64,000 nucleotides of DNA, taken from positions 1,922,001 through 1,986,000 of the forward strand of contig NZ_FNRT01000002.1 in the NCBI RefSeq assembly GCF_900105585.1, written 5' to 3'. Both the position numbers and the translations under genes were made by a program. Source of the DNA: Nocardioides exalbidus (lineage in GTDB: Bacteria; Actinomycetota; Actinomycetes; Propionibacteriales; Nocardioidaceae). Shown piece after piece: positions 25,133-33,367 of the stretch. The notes below the pieces were generated by a model. The model was given only the letters and a program-made list of their open reading frames with translations, was not told the DNA's origin and did not search any database. Position 1 is the stretch's first letter. Each line of letters starts with the position of its first letter.

Positions 25133-25980
25133 TGGTCGCCGCCCGCAGCCTGCTCTACGTGCCGGGCGACCGGCCCGATCGCTTCGCCAAGGCGATCGGG
25201 TCGGGCGCCGACGCGGTGATCCTCGACCTCGAGGACGCCGTGGCCGCCGAGCGCAAGGAGTCCGCCCGGTCGGCGGTCGGGTCGTTCGTCGCGGACCACA
25301 CCGGCGAGTGCCAGCTCTGGGTCCGGATCGAGCCGACCACCCTGGCCCTCGACGCAGCGGCCGTCGTCGGCCCGGGGCTCACCGGGCTGCTGCTGCCCAA
25401 GGTCGAGCCCGAGCTGCTCGACGAGCTCGACCGCGCGCTCACCGAGCTGGAGTCCGCGCGTGGGCTCGCTGCCGGCTCGACGCCAGTGGTCGGCATCCTC
25501 GAGACCGCGTCGGGCCTCCAACGCCTGGAGGACATCGCCGCCCACCCGCGGATCCGCCGGCTCGGCATCGGGGAGGCCGACCTCGCCGGCGAGCTGGGGC
25601 TGGTGCCCGACGAGTCGCGGTCGGTGTTCGCGCCGATCCGCTCCAGCGTCGTCATCGCCTCCGCCGCGGCCGGCCTCGAGCGCCCGATCGGCCCGGTGCA
25701 CACGGCCGTCGACGACCTCGAAGGACTGCGGGCGACCGCGCTCCAGCAGCTCAGCCAGGGCTTCCGCGCCCGCACCGCCGTCCATCCGCGCCAGGTCGCG
25801 ACCATCAACGAGGTCTTCACCCCCGGCCTCGAGGAGGTCGCCGCCGCGCGCGCCGTCCTGCAGGCCTACGACGACTCGCTCGCGCAGGGAGTCGGCGTGC
25901 TGCGCGACGCGGCGGGCCGGGTGATGGACGCCGCCACCGTGCGGGCCGCGCGCGAGACCGTCGAGCGCGCCCGCGCCTGA
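25132..25980 (+). CDS. CitE-like (HpcH/HpaI family) acyl-CoA lyase
   Basis: A 282-aa TIM-barrel lyase. It starts MVAARSLLYVPGDRPDRFAKA, with the DLEDAV motif (residues 32-37), LLLPKVE, GILETASGL with the metal-binding Glu, and GIGEADLAGELG. Relatives cleave citryl-CoA, citramalyl-CoA, malyl-CoA or dimethylmalate-type substrates to an acyl-CoA and a keto acid. Here it probably performs the final C-C cleavage after the CoA-transferase. It overlaps the amidohydrolase stop (TGATG). Confidence 0.9.
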   Translation: MVAARSLLYVPGDRPDRFAKAIGSGADAVILDLEDAVAAERKESARSAVGSFVADHTGECQLWVRIEPTTLALDAAAVVGPGLTGLLLPKVEPELLDELDRALTELESARGLAAGSTPVVGILETASGLQRLEDIAAHPRIRRLGIGEADLAGELGLVPDESRSVFAPIRSSVVIASAAAGLERPIGPVHTAVDDLEGLRATALQQLSQGFRARTAVHPRQVATINEVFTPGLEEVAAARAVLQAYDDSLAQGVGVLRDAAGRVMDAATVRAARETVERARA

Positions 25981-26010
25981 GCCGTCCCTGCCCTCGACCC
26001 AGGAGGTCCC

Positions 26011-26886
26011 GTGATCATCAACCGCCGCAACGGCACGATCGAGCTCATCGACCAGGTCGAGCACGGCCGGGTCGCCGGGGAGCTCGCAGCGGCCTGGGGC
26101 AACCAGGTGTTCGAGCACCCGGTCCCGAACCCCGCGGTGTCGCTGGCCGCCGGGAGGCACGACGAGGGCTGGCGCTCGATCGACGGCGCCCTCCTCTTCG
26201 ACGAGCTCGCCAAGCGGCCACTGCACTTCCTCGACATCGACGTCGAGCGGCACATCCCGCTCTACCGCGCCGGCGTCGAGCGCGTCTCGATGCTCGACGC
26301 CTACGCCGGCCTCCTCGTCGGCATGCACTGGTCGGGCATCTACCGCGGCCGGTGGCAGAAGCCCGGCCTGACCACGCGTCTGGCCCGCACGCCCGGCGAC
26401 GGCGAGGCCCTCGCGGCCGTCGTGCGTGCGGAGGAGGAGCGCTGGATCGGCGTCCGCGAGCAGGTGTGGACCGAGCAGGAGCCGCGCGCCGTCTTCGAGA
26501 CACGGCTGTGGCACCACTACGAGCTGCTCCAGCTCTGGGACCTGCTCTCGCTCTTCTGCTGCGTCGTCCCCGACCAGCCCGCCCCGCCGTCGCCGGTCGC
26601 GCCGTGGGGTCCGCAGATGTCGGGCACCGAGCACGTCTCCGAGGCCGTCCGGCTGCCGACGGTCGCCGTCACGCCGGGCGGTCCGCGCGTCGACGTCGTC
26701 GCCCGCGTCGTCGCCGCCGGCCCGGTCATCGAGCTCGACCCGTTCCCGTTCGCGGGACCGGTCTCGGTCGACGTCGAGGTCCGCACCCTCCCCGACCGGG
26801 AGTGGACGCAGTCCGAGGCGATCGCCCACCTCGGCAGGCGCCGGCCCGAGGTGCGGCGCGTGCGCCTGGTGGCGCCCTCCGCCTAG
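26011..26886 (+). CDS. DUF3891-family protein
   Basis: A 291-aa protein resembling DUF3891: an N-terminal RNGTIELIDQVEHGRVAGELA with a His-Gly pair, a GRHDEGW motif that resembles a metal-binding HD pair, then LLVGMHWSGIY and an acidic C-terminal half. The His and Asp positions suggest an HD-like hydrolase, but no activity is known to me for the family. A strong AGGAGG precedes the GTG. It is last in the gene run and ends 4 bp before the structured repeat copy B. Confidence 0.7.
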   Translation: MIINRRNGTIELIDQVEHGRVAGELAAAWGNQVFEHPVPNPAVSLAAGRHDEGWRSIDGALLFDELAKRPLHFLDIDVERHIPLYRAGVERVSMLDAYAGLLVGMHWSGIYRGRWQKPGLTTRLARTPGDGEALAAVVRAEEERWIGVREQVWTEQEPRAVFETRLWHHYELLQLWDLLSLFCCVVPDQPAPPSPVAPWGPQMSGTEHVSEAVRLPTVAVTPGGPRVDVVARVVAAGPVIELDPFPFAGPVSVDVEVRTLPDREWTQSEAIAHLGRRRPEVRRVRLVAPSA

Positions 26887-26889
26887 ACA

Positions 26890-26993
26890 GCTCGTGCAAG
26901 AACCTGTGCACGGTCGGTGTGCACCCCCGGGGCCTGCGCGAAAGCTTTCGCTCAGCCGCGGTGCGTCCAGCCGACGGCTGAAACGCTCGTTGC
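26890..26993. repeat. 104-bp interspersed structured repeat, copy B
   Basis: Ungapped partner of 8603-8706 (8 mismatches in 104). It lies between the convergent DUF3891 and GT-C genes, and its last 42 bp encode the C-terminal 13 residues and stop of the GT-C protein. The 14-bp palindrome GCGAAAGCTTTCGC and CCCCGGGG are unchanged. In the distal hairpin both copies keep 7 of 8 base pairs, although the bases differ. Confidence 0.85.
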
Positions 26994-28487
26994 ACGCTGA
27001 CGCCGAGCGAATGCTTGCGCCGCCGACCTCGACGGGCCCGTCGTCGTACGCCTCCACACGACGTAGGGCCCGACGGTCGTCGCCGGCCGGTAGCGCGCGT
27101 CGAGCACCTCCTGGGCAGTGGTCGGGTCGACGCCCCACGTGGCGAGCGAGCCACCCGCGACGACCACCCAGGTGGGGGCGCGGCGGCCGCTCAGCACGTG
27201 GGTGAGGCGGGTCAGCGACGAGTCGCGCACGCGCACCGGCAGGCTCCAGAGCTCGCCGTAGGGGCTGGGCAGGCCGGAGTCGTAGACGATGTCGGGGTGG
27301 CCGAAGCCGACGACCACGCTGTCGCCGGGGCTGCTGTGGCTGCGGAGGTAGGACGCCACGACGGTGTCGTCGCCGTGGCGCGGGGCCAGGGTCGCGGTGA
27401 CCGTGACGGCGGCGACGCACGACACCGTGGCCACGGCGAGGGCGACGGCGGTCGAGCGTGGCAGGCGCGCGCCCCGCTGGGCGGCCGCGACCGCGAGCAG
27501 GACCAGGCCGGGAACGAGGCCGATCAGGTAGTGCAGCCAGTAGCTCCCGCCCGCCCCGACGGCGACGAGCTCCCACGCGACCAGCGCGAGGGCCGGGATG
27601 CGGAGGTCGGGCAGGTGCCGGCCGTCGTCCGCCGGCGCCCGACCGCGCAGCCGCAGCAGGAGGACCGCCAGCACGAGCGGCGCCCCGCTGAGGGCGGCGG
27701 CGCCGAGCAGGGCGGCGAAGCGGTCCGACGTGCTGCTGGTGGCCGAGGCCTGGATGACCGCGGCCGCGTGGGCCCGGAAGAGCACGACGGCGTGCCAGAG
27801 CCGGACCGGCTCGGTGCCGCGCGCCTCGGCGACGACCAGGGTGGCGACCAGGGCGGCGCCGGCGCCGGCAGCGACTCCCGAGGCGAGCGCGGCGGCCCGG
27901 CGGAGGCCGTGCCGGCGGGCGGCGAGGAGCACCAGGACGGCCGCCACGACGAAGACGTCGACCACGTTCTGCTTGACCATCGCGGCCGCCATGCCGCTGG
28001 CGCCGGCCAGCGCGGCCCACAGCGGCGCGCGTCGGGACGGCGACCAGGCGTGGACGAGCGCGACGAGCCCGGTGAGGACGAGCGGCACGGCGAGCAGCTC
28101 GCCGTTGACCTCGGTGGTGCCGAAGAGGGGTGAGCTCAGGAAGAGGGCGGCGACGATCGCCGGCGTGAGGGTACGACGACCCGCACCGCTCGCTGCCAGG
28201 AGCGAGGCGAGCAGCACCGACGTCACCACCGCCACGATGCCGATCAGGCGCAGCCCGACCGCTCCGCCGAGGTGGGCGGCGAGGTCGAAGACGGTGATCA
28301 GCAGCGGTGGCCGGTCCACCCAGTAGTGGCCGTAGAGCGAGCGGCCCGGGTGCCACTGCGACGCGACCAGCAGGAAGCCGCCCTCGTCCGAGCTCAGGGG
28401 TCGGTCGACGAAGGGGATCCACGCGAGCGCGGCGAGCGCGGCCAGTGCGAGGGTCGCCCCTCTCGTGCCGCGCGCGCCGGTGCTCAT
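26952..28487 (-). CDS. GT-C fold glycosyltransferase-like membrane protein (GT39/ArnT type)
   Basis: A 511-aa polytopic membrane protein. A first-loop acidic motif SSDEGGFLLVAS follows the first helix, then HYWVDRPPLL and about ten hydrophobic segments, and a soluble C-terminal domain starts around SYLRSHSSPGDSVVV. This is the layout of lipid-linked-sugar transferases such as ArnT and mannosyltransferases. It acts at the outer face of the membrane; donor and acceptor are unknown. The ATG is 6 nt after a -10-like GAACCT preceded by the shared CAGGT repeat, so leaderless, regulator-dependent expression is predicted. Its last 13 residues derive from repeat copy B. Confidence 0.8.
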   Translation of the reverse strand: MSTGARGTRGATLALAALAALAWIPFVDRPLSSDEGGFLLVASQWHPGRSLYGHYWVDRPPLLITVFDLAAHLGGAVGLRLIGIVAVVTSVLLASLLAASGAGRRTLTPAIVAALFLSSPLFGTTEVNGELLAVPLVLTGLVALVHAWSPSRRAPLWAALAGASGMAAAMVKQNVVDVFVVAAVLVLLAARRHGLRRAAALASGVAAGAGAALVATLVVAEARGTEPVRLWHAVVLFRAHAAAVIQASATSSTSDRFAALLGAAALSGAPLVLAVLLLRLRGRAPADDGRHLPDLRIPALALVAWELVAVGAGGSYWLHYLIGLVPGLVLLAVAAAQRGARLPRSTAVALAVATVSCVAAVTVTATLAPRHGDDTVVASYLRSHSSPGDSVVVGFGHPDIVYDSGLPSPYGELWSLPVRVRDSSLTRLTHVLSGRRAPTWVVVAGGSLATWGVDPTTAQEVLDARYRPATTVGPYVVWRRTTTGPSRSAAQAFARRQRATSVSAVGWTHRG

Positions 28488-28493
28488 GGCAGC

Positions 28494-28529
28494 AGGTTCC
28501 GACGGCCCACCTGCACGCGACCTGACTGC
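28494..28529 (-). promoter_or_regulatory. Two-component-regulator box and -10 of the GT-C gene
   Basis: On the minus strand GCAGTCAGGT, second CAGGT 11 bp on, nine bases, then GAACCT; the ATG follows 6 nt later. The -10 is the weakest of the four (only A2 and T6 match), but the layout is identical in length to the others. Confidence 0.65.
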
Positions 28530-28551
28530 GGCGAGGACGCCGGGCACACTG

Positions 28552-28587
28552 GCAGTCAGGTGGGGTGCAGGTTCGGCGGCGCATGGT
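28552..28587 (+). promoter_or_regulatory. Two-component-regulator box and -10 of the response regulator gene
   Basis: On the plus strand GCAGTCAGGT, second CAGGT 11 bp on, nine bases, then CATGGT. This one drives toward the response regulator itself (start 28629) and lies back to back with the GT-C box, which suggests autoregulation. Confidence 0.7.
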
Positions 28588-28628
28588 CGTCGTGCCCCAC
28601 CCGGAGGACGACGAGGAACGGCACGCAG

Positions 28629-29294
28629 ATGTCACGTGTAGGACTGTGCGAGGACGACGCGGCGATCCGTCGCGTCGTGAGCGACGCGATGCGGCTCGCC
28701 GGCCACGAGGTGGTCAGCGCCCACGACGGTGGCGAAGCCCTGCGGCTGTTCGTCGAGGACGACCGGCTCGACGTGATCATCCTCGACATCGGCCTGCCCG
28801 ACGCCGACGGGCGCGACGTGTGCCAGGCGCTTCGGTCGGGCGGGCAGTCCGCGCCGGTCCTTTTCCTCACCGCGCTCGGCGCCGTGCACGAGCGGCTCGC
28901 CGGCTTCAGCGCCGGTGCCGACGACTACCTCCCCAAGCCCTTCGACGTGCTCGAGCTGATCGCCCGGGTCGAGGCGCTGGCCAAGCGCGGCCGGCTCGTC
29001 GTGGCCGAGGCGCCGACGGACCTGGTGCTCGACCCCGCCCGCCACGCCATCGCCTGCAACGGCCGCGAGTCGCTGCTGACGCCGACCGAGTTCCGGATGC
29101 TCGCCGCGATCACCTCGCGCCCCGGAGAGGTCGTACGCCGTCGGGCCGTGGTCGCGGCGGCCTGGCCGCAGGGCGGCATGGTCAGCGACAACACCGTCGA
29201 CTCCTACGTCCGCCGGATCCGGGTCAAGCTCCGCGAGGTCGACTCGCCGCTCGAGCTGACGACCGTGCGGGGAGTGGGCTACACGCTGAGATGA
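28629..29294 (+). CDS. OmpR/PhoP-family response regulator
   Basis: A 221-aa response regulator. The receiver domain has the acidic pair E8/D9/D10, phospho-acceptor D53 (IILDIGLPD), T81 and K103 (LPKPFDV). The C-terminal winged helix (LLTPTEFRMLAAI .. DNTVDSYVRRIRVKLR .. TVRGVGYTLR) binds direct repeats as a dimer in this family. It is coupled to the histidine kinase gene (ATGA). Its own promoter and three others in the window carry 11-bp-spaced CAGGT repeats, the spacing expected for OmpR-type binding. Confidence 0.93.
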   Translation: MSRVGLCEDDAAIRRVVSDAMRLAGHEVVSAHDGGEALRLFVEDDRLDVIILDIGLPDADGRDVCQALRSGGQSAPVLFLTALGAVHERLAGFSAGADDYLPKPFDVLELIARVEALAKRGRLVVAEAPTDLVLDPARHAIACNGRESLLTPTEFRMLAAITSRPGEVVRRRAVVAAAWPQGGMVSDNTVDSYVRRIRVKLREVDSPLELTTVRGVGYTLR

Positions 29295-30631
29295 CTCCCG
29301 TGGACCGTTCGCTGCGTCGCTTCGCACCCCGCTCCTTCCGGGGCACGATCGTCGCCTCGACCGTGGGGCTCATGACGGTCGCGATGGTCGTCGTGGGGCT
29401 CGGCATCCAGGTGGTGCTCGGCTTCACCGCGCAGCGCGACATCCGGCAGGTGCTCGACGAGCGGTCGTCGGCGATGGTCACCGTCATCCAGCAGGCCTCG
29501 GGCTCCTCGCTCACCGTCCCGCCCGACGCGCTCGAGCCGGGGATGGTCGTCTACGACGCGTCCGGCAACCGGGTCGCGGGGTCGGTGGAGTCCGGCGTCC
29601 GCGACGCGGCCGACGACCTCGGGACCACCGACGTCGTGCGCACCGTCCGGGGCCCGTCCGACGAGGAACGACTCCTGGGCACGCCCTTCACCACGCCCAG
29701 TGGCGACGCGGGCGTGCTCGTGGTGAGCCAGGAGACCGGACCCTACGAGCGGTCCGAGCTCTACGCGCTTCTCGCCACGATCGTGCTCGGCCTGGTCGTG
29801 GTCGGCGCCGCCGCGGTCATGGCCCTGCGCGTGACGCGGCAGGCGCTGCGCCCGGTCACGCAGATGGCCGACCGTGCCGCGGAGTGGAGCGAGCTCGAGC
29901 TCACCCACCGCTTCGCCCTCGGTCCGCCGACCAACGAGCTCGCCGCGCTCGGTGAGACCCTCGACCACCTCCTCGACCGGGTCGCCGCCGCGATCCGGTC
30001 CGAGCAGCGGCTCACCTCCGAGCTCGCCCACGAGCTCCGCACGCCGCTCACCGCGATCCAGGGCACGGCCGACCTCGCCCGCCTCCGCGGCGACGAGGAC
30101 GACACGCTGCGCGAGAGCCTCGAGCAGATCTCGACCTCGGCGCGGGAGATGGGCGTGGTGATCTCGACGCTCCTCGACATCGCCCGCGACGGCACGGCCG
30201 TGGGGCGCGAGCAGGCCTGCCGGATGGCCGACGTGGTACCGGGGCTGCTGGCCGAGGCCGGCGACGACGTCGAGGTGCTCGACCGCACCGCCGGGTCCAC
30301 CGCACGCATGGCCGCCCCCGCCGCACTGGTGGTCCGCGCGGTCGCACCCGTGGTGGGCAACGCCGTGCGCCACGCGCGCCAGCGCGTCGTCATCGACGCG
30401 ACCGACCACCCCGACCACGTCGAGGTCGTGGTCGGCGACGACGGCCCGGGCGTCACCCCGGCGCTGCGCGAGACCCTCTTCGAGCCCGGCGTCTCCGGCG
30501 CCGACGGCGGAGCGGGCCTCGGCCTCGGCATCGCCCGCCGGGTGGCGCGCTCCTTCGGCGGCGACGTCACCCTCGACGCCGGGGTCGACGGTGGCGGCGC
30601 GGCCTTCCGGATCTCGGTGCCCCGCCGCTGA
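29291..30631 (+). CDS. Sensor histidine kinase
   Basis: A 446-aa membrane kinase. TM1 is about residues 17-42, an extracellular domain of about 115 residues follows, TM2 is about 157-180, then HAMP, the HisKA box with H247 (ELAHELRTPL), and a HATPase_c domain (GNAVRHA, GDDGPGV, GLGLGIARRVA). It overlaps the response regulator by 4 bp and is its obvious partner. The extracellular sensor part has no motif I recognise, so the signal is unknown; the target genes suggest an envelope cue. Confidence 0.93.
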   Translation: MTPVDRSLRRFAPRSFRGTIVASTVGLMTVAMVVVGLGIQVVLGFTAQRDIRQVLDERSSAMVTVIQQASGSSLTVPPDALEPGMVVYDASGNRVAGSVESGVRDAADDLGTTDVVRTVRGPSDEERLLGTPFTTPSGDAGVLVVSQETGPYERSELYALLATIVLGLVVVGAAAVMALRVTRQALRPVTQMADRAAEWSELELTHRFALGPPTNELAALGETLDHLLDRVAAAIRSEQRLTSELAHELRTPLTAIQGTADLARLRGDEDDTLRESLEQISTSAREMGVVISTLLDIARDGTAVGREQACRMADVVPGLLAEAGDDVEVLDRTAGSTARMAAPAALVVRAVAPVVGNAVRHARQRVVIDATDHPDHVEVVVGDDGPGVTPALRETLFEPGVSGADGGAGLGLGIARRVARSFGGDVTLDAGVDGGGAAFRISVPRR

Positions 30632-30695
30632 GGTGCGCACGCGTCGTTCGCCCGCCCGTCACCGGGGCGCCGGGTCGGCGCGGTAGGAATGGCCT

Positions 30696-31361
30696 GTGAC
30701 TCCCGAGGGTCCCAGGCTGTGGCAGGCCGCCGGCGCGATGGCCGCGGTGCTCGCCGTGCTCACGCTCGCGGTCGCGGTGCACTGGTCACCGCTGCTGCGC
30801 CTCGATGGCTGGCTCTCGACGCACGCCTTCGCCGCGACGCTGGGCCACCACGGCCGGACTGCGGTGTGGACGGCGGTCACGGACTGGGGCGGGCCCGAAC
30901 CGATGCGACGGCTGCTGCTCGTCGCGGGTGCCGTCGCCCTGGTCGTACGCCGCTGGCGCACCGGCGCGTGGCTCGTCGTGCTGGCCCTCGTCGAGGGCGT
31001 CGTGGCGCCCGCGTCCAAGCACCTGCTCGACCGTCCGCGACCGGTCTGGCCCGACCCGATCACGGTCCTCGCGTCGACGTCGTACCCCTCCGGGCACGCG
31101 ACCGCCGCCGCCACGACCGCCGTGGCGCTCGCGCTCGTCGCGCGGCGGGCGGCGGTGACCTGGCTGTGCGTGCTCGTCGCGGTCGCCGTCGCGGCGAGCC
31201 GGGTCGTCCTCGGCGCGCACTACCCGAGTGACGTGGTCGCCGGGATGCTCCTCGGCACCCTCCTCGCCACCACGACCTACGGCCTCACGACCCTGGTCCG
31301 ACCCCGGACGAGGCAGACGACCGGACCCGGCCTGGAGGGGCACCGGGTCCGGCCGTCCTGA
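30696..31361 (+). CDS. PAP2-family membrane phosphatase
   Basis: A 221-aa polytopic protein with all three phosphatase motifs: KHLLDRPRP (KxxxxxxRP), YPSGHA (PSGH), and SRVVLGAHYPSDVVAG (SRxxxxxHxxxD). Members dephosphorylate lipid phosphates such as undecaprenyl pyrophosphate or phosphatidylglycerol phosphate at the outer membrane face. It follows the kinase gene on the same strand after 64 bp and may belong with the envelope genes around it. Confidence 0.9.
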   Translation: MTPEGPRLWQAAGAMAAVLAVLTLAVAVHWSPLLRLDGWLSTHAFAATLGHHGRTAVWTAVTDWGGPEPMRRLLLVAGAVALVVRRWRTGAWLVVLALVEGVVAPASKHLLDRPRPVWPDPITVLASTSYPSGHATAAATTAVALALVARRAAVTWLCVLVAVAVAASRVVLGAHYPSDVVAGMLLGTLLATTTYGLTTLVRPRTRQTTGPGLEGHRVRPS

Positions 31362-31397
31362 CCGCCGCGGGGGAGGCGACGGCCAGCTGGGGGGCGA

Positions 31398-32678
31398 TCA
31401 GCCGAGCGTGTCCAGCAGATGGGTCATCGCCTGGTCCTCGGTCGCCGGGTCGGGTGAGCTCGCGCGCACCGAGGTCAGCACCGCGTCGATCTCGCCGTCG
31501 ACGTAGGTCCATGCCTGGCAGTTCTTCGCGGTGAGCGTGGTGGCGTCGGCGTCCCACGCGGTCTCGAGGTCGGTGATCCGCGTCCGGGCGCCCGCCTGGT
31601 CGTCCGCCGCCACGAGAGACTGCGTGTCGGTCACGATCGTGCGGTAGCCCGCGACCGACGTGGTCGGGAAGTCCGCGGCGACCTGCTGGGTGGCGGCGGA
31701 CTGGTCGAGCGGCGTACCGCTGCCGCAGGACGGTGCGGGACCCTCGTCGGCGAGCGCGCTCTGGTGCGGCTGGGCGTTGGTCCAGGTGAGCAGCGCGACC
31801 GTCGCGACGGCCGCGGCGACCATCACCCCCAGGGTCGTACGACGACGACCGGGCGTGGACTCCGGCGCGTCCGGCGCCTCGTGGTCGTCGTCGGACTCGA
31901 TCACGTCGGCCCTGGTGACCGAGAGGTAGACGACGGTCGCGAGGATCGCTCCGAGGAAGACCAGGCTCGTGCCGAACGTCCCGAGGCCGAGGCCCTGCTC
32001 GCTCCTCGGCAGGCCGAGGAAGTCGCCGATGTTGGCGCCCAGGGGACGGGTGAGGATGTAGGCGACCCAGAAGCTCAGGACCGGGTCCGCGCCGGAGCGC
32101 CAGAGCACGGTGACCAGCGCGATCAGGCCGAGCGGCAGCAGGATCGACAGGCCGGGACCCCAGCCGGTCAGCTCCAGCGTCCAGTCGCCGGTCGCGGTGC
32201 CGAGGGCGAAGGTCACCAGGACGGCGAACCAGTAGAAGCCCTCGCGCGGGGTGGTCGTGATGCTGTGGATGGACAGGGTGCGCTCCTTCGCCCACCACAC
32301 GGTGAACGTCGCGGCCAGCAGGACACCGAAGACGGTGCTGCTGATCCAGAGCGGCACGCCGAGCTGGTCGGTGAGGATGTCGGTGTAGAGCGTCCCGGTC
32401 ACGCTGACCACCACGACGGTCAGCCAGTAGGCCGCCGGCACGTAGCGGCGTAGCCGCACCTGCACGCCGAGCACGACCACGAAGACGGCGGTGAACAGGA
32501 TGGCGGTGTTCACCAGTCCGACCCCGAGGGTCATGTTGATCCAGTCGGCGAAGCTCTCGCCGACCGTCGTGCACAGGATCTTGATCACCCAGAACCAGAT
32601 CGTGACCTCGGGGACCTTGTTGAGCATCTGTCGGGCGTGGACCCGGGCGTCGGCGGTGACGGCGCTGCGTTCAGTCAT
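31398..32678 (-). CDS. COG4705-type membrane-anchored protein
   Basis: A 426-aa protein. The N-terminal half holds about eight helices with the COG4705 signature NKVPEVTIWFWVIKILCTTV followed by GESFADW, and a repeat-like TRPLGANIGDFLG. After a basic/Pro linker (residues about 270-285) another helix leads to an extracellular helical domain containing two cysteines. Function is unknown. The ATG lies 6 nt after a -10-like CATCGT preceded by the CAGGT repeat, so it is predicted to be leaderless and part of the two-component regulon. Confidence 0.85.
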   Translation of the reverse strand: MTERSAVTADARVHARQMLNKVPEVTIWFWVIKILCTTVGESFADWINMTLGVGLVNTAILFTAVFVVVLGVQVRLRRYVPAAYWLTVVVVSVTGTLYTDILTDQLGVPLWISSTVFGVLLAATFTVWWAKERTLSIHSITTTPREGFYWFAVLVTFALGTATGDWTLELTGWGPGLSILLPLGLIALVTVLWRSGADPVLSFWVAYILTRPLGANIGDFLGLPRSEQGLGLGTFGTSLVFLGAILATVVYLSVTRADVIESDDDHEAPDAPESTPGRRRTTLGVMVAAAVATVALLTWTNAQPHQSALADEGPAPSCGSGTPLDQSAATQQVAADFPTTSVAGYRTIVTDTQSLVAADDQAGARTRITDLETAWDADATTLTAKNCQAWTYVDGEIDAVLTSVRASSPDPATEDQAMTHLLDTLG

Positions 32679-32684
32679 GGGAGC

Positions 32685-32720
32685 ACGATGCGGTCGCGAA
32701 CCTGCCAGCCACCTGACCGC
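32685..32720 (-). promoter_or_regulatory. Two-component-regulator box and -10 of the COG4705 gene
   Basis: On the minus strand GCGGTCAGGT, second CAGGT 11 bp on, nine bases, then CATCGT and the ATG 6 nt later. The nine bases begin TCGCG as in the DUF2231 promoter. Confidence 0.75.
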
Positions 32721-32818
32721 GTACTCGCACCCTGGGTGGACCCGGAATGGCCGGCAGGTCGGGTGCGCGGCACCTGCGGTGGAGGTGGTCGCACCCCTCG
32801 GATCGCGAGGGTCGTCAG

Positions 32819-33358
32819 GTGACCACCGACCGCCTCCTCTCCGTCCGCCACCTGCTCGCCGCCGCCGTGATCGGGTTGGCCCTCCTCGCCGTCGGCTGCA
32901 AGGCCGCCGACGTCCCGGTCGGCACCCTGCTCGGCTCCGACGAGACGCCGGACCTCTCCCGACCGACGGGCAAGCCCGAGTTCGATCGCCTCGACCCCGT
33001 CCTGCGCTCGGCCTTCCAGGAGGCGCGTGCCGCGGCCGAGCGCGACGGCGTACGCCTCGTCATCACCAGCGGCTGGCGCAGCCGCGCCCACCAGGAGCGG
33101 CTCTACGAGGATGCGCTCGTGAAGTACGGCAGCCCCGAGGAGGCCAACCGCTGGGTCGCCACCCCCGACCAGTCGGCGCACGTCACCGGCGACGCCATCG
33201 ACATCGGCCCGACCGACGGCGCGATCTGGGTGGGCCAGCACGGTGCCGAGTTCGGCCTCTGCCAGACCTTCGCCAACGAGATGTGGCACTTCGAGCTGCT
33301 CACCACCCCCGGCGGCACCTGCCCCGAGATGCTCACCGACGGCTCGGTCCGCCGCTAG
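32819..33358 (+). CDS. VanY-type D,D-carboxypeptidase lipoprotein (M15B)
   Basis: A 179-aa exported protein. The signal peptide ends in the lipobox LAVGC (about residue 27). The M15 zinc site is SAHVTGDAIDIG (His and Asp ligands) and EMWHFEL (catalytic Glu and the second His). It trims the terminal D-Ala of peptidoglycan stem peptides. GTG start with GAGGG upstream. It is divergent from COG4705; between them a GCAGGT-N12-ACCTGC inverted repeat (32754-32777) resembles the regulator half-site but in a different arrangement. Confidence 0.88.
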   Translation: MTTDRLLSVRHLLAAAVIGLALLAVGCKAADVPVGTLLGSDETPDLSRPTGKPEFDRLDPVLRSAFQEARAAAERDGVRLVITSGWRSRAHQERLYEDALVKYGSPEEANRWVATPDQSAHVTGDAIDIGPTDGAIWVGQHGAEFGLCQTFANEMWHFELLTTPGGTCPEMLTDGSVRR

Positions 33359-33367
33359 CGTGGAGGC

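Noticed and set aside
32754..32777. GCAGGT-N12-ACCTGC before the VanY-type gene as a fifth regulon site
   Set aside because: It is an inverted, not direct, arrangement with different spacing and no -10 at the fixed distance; kept only as a remark under the gene.
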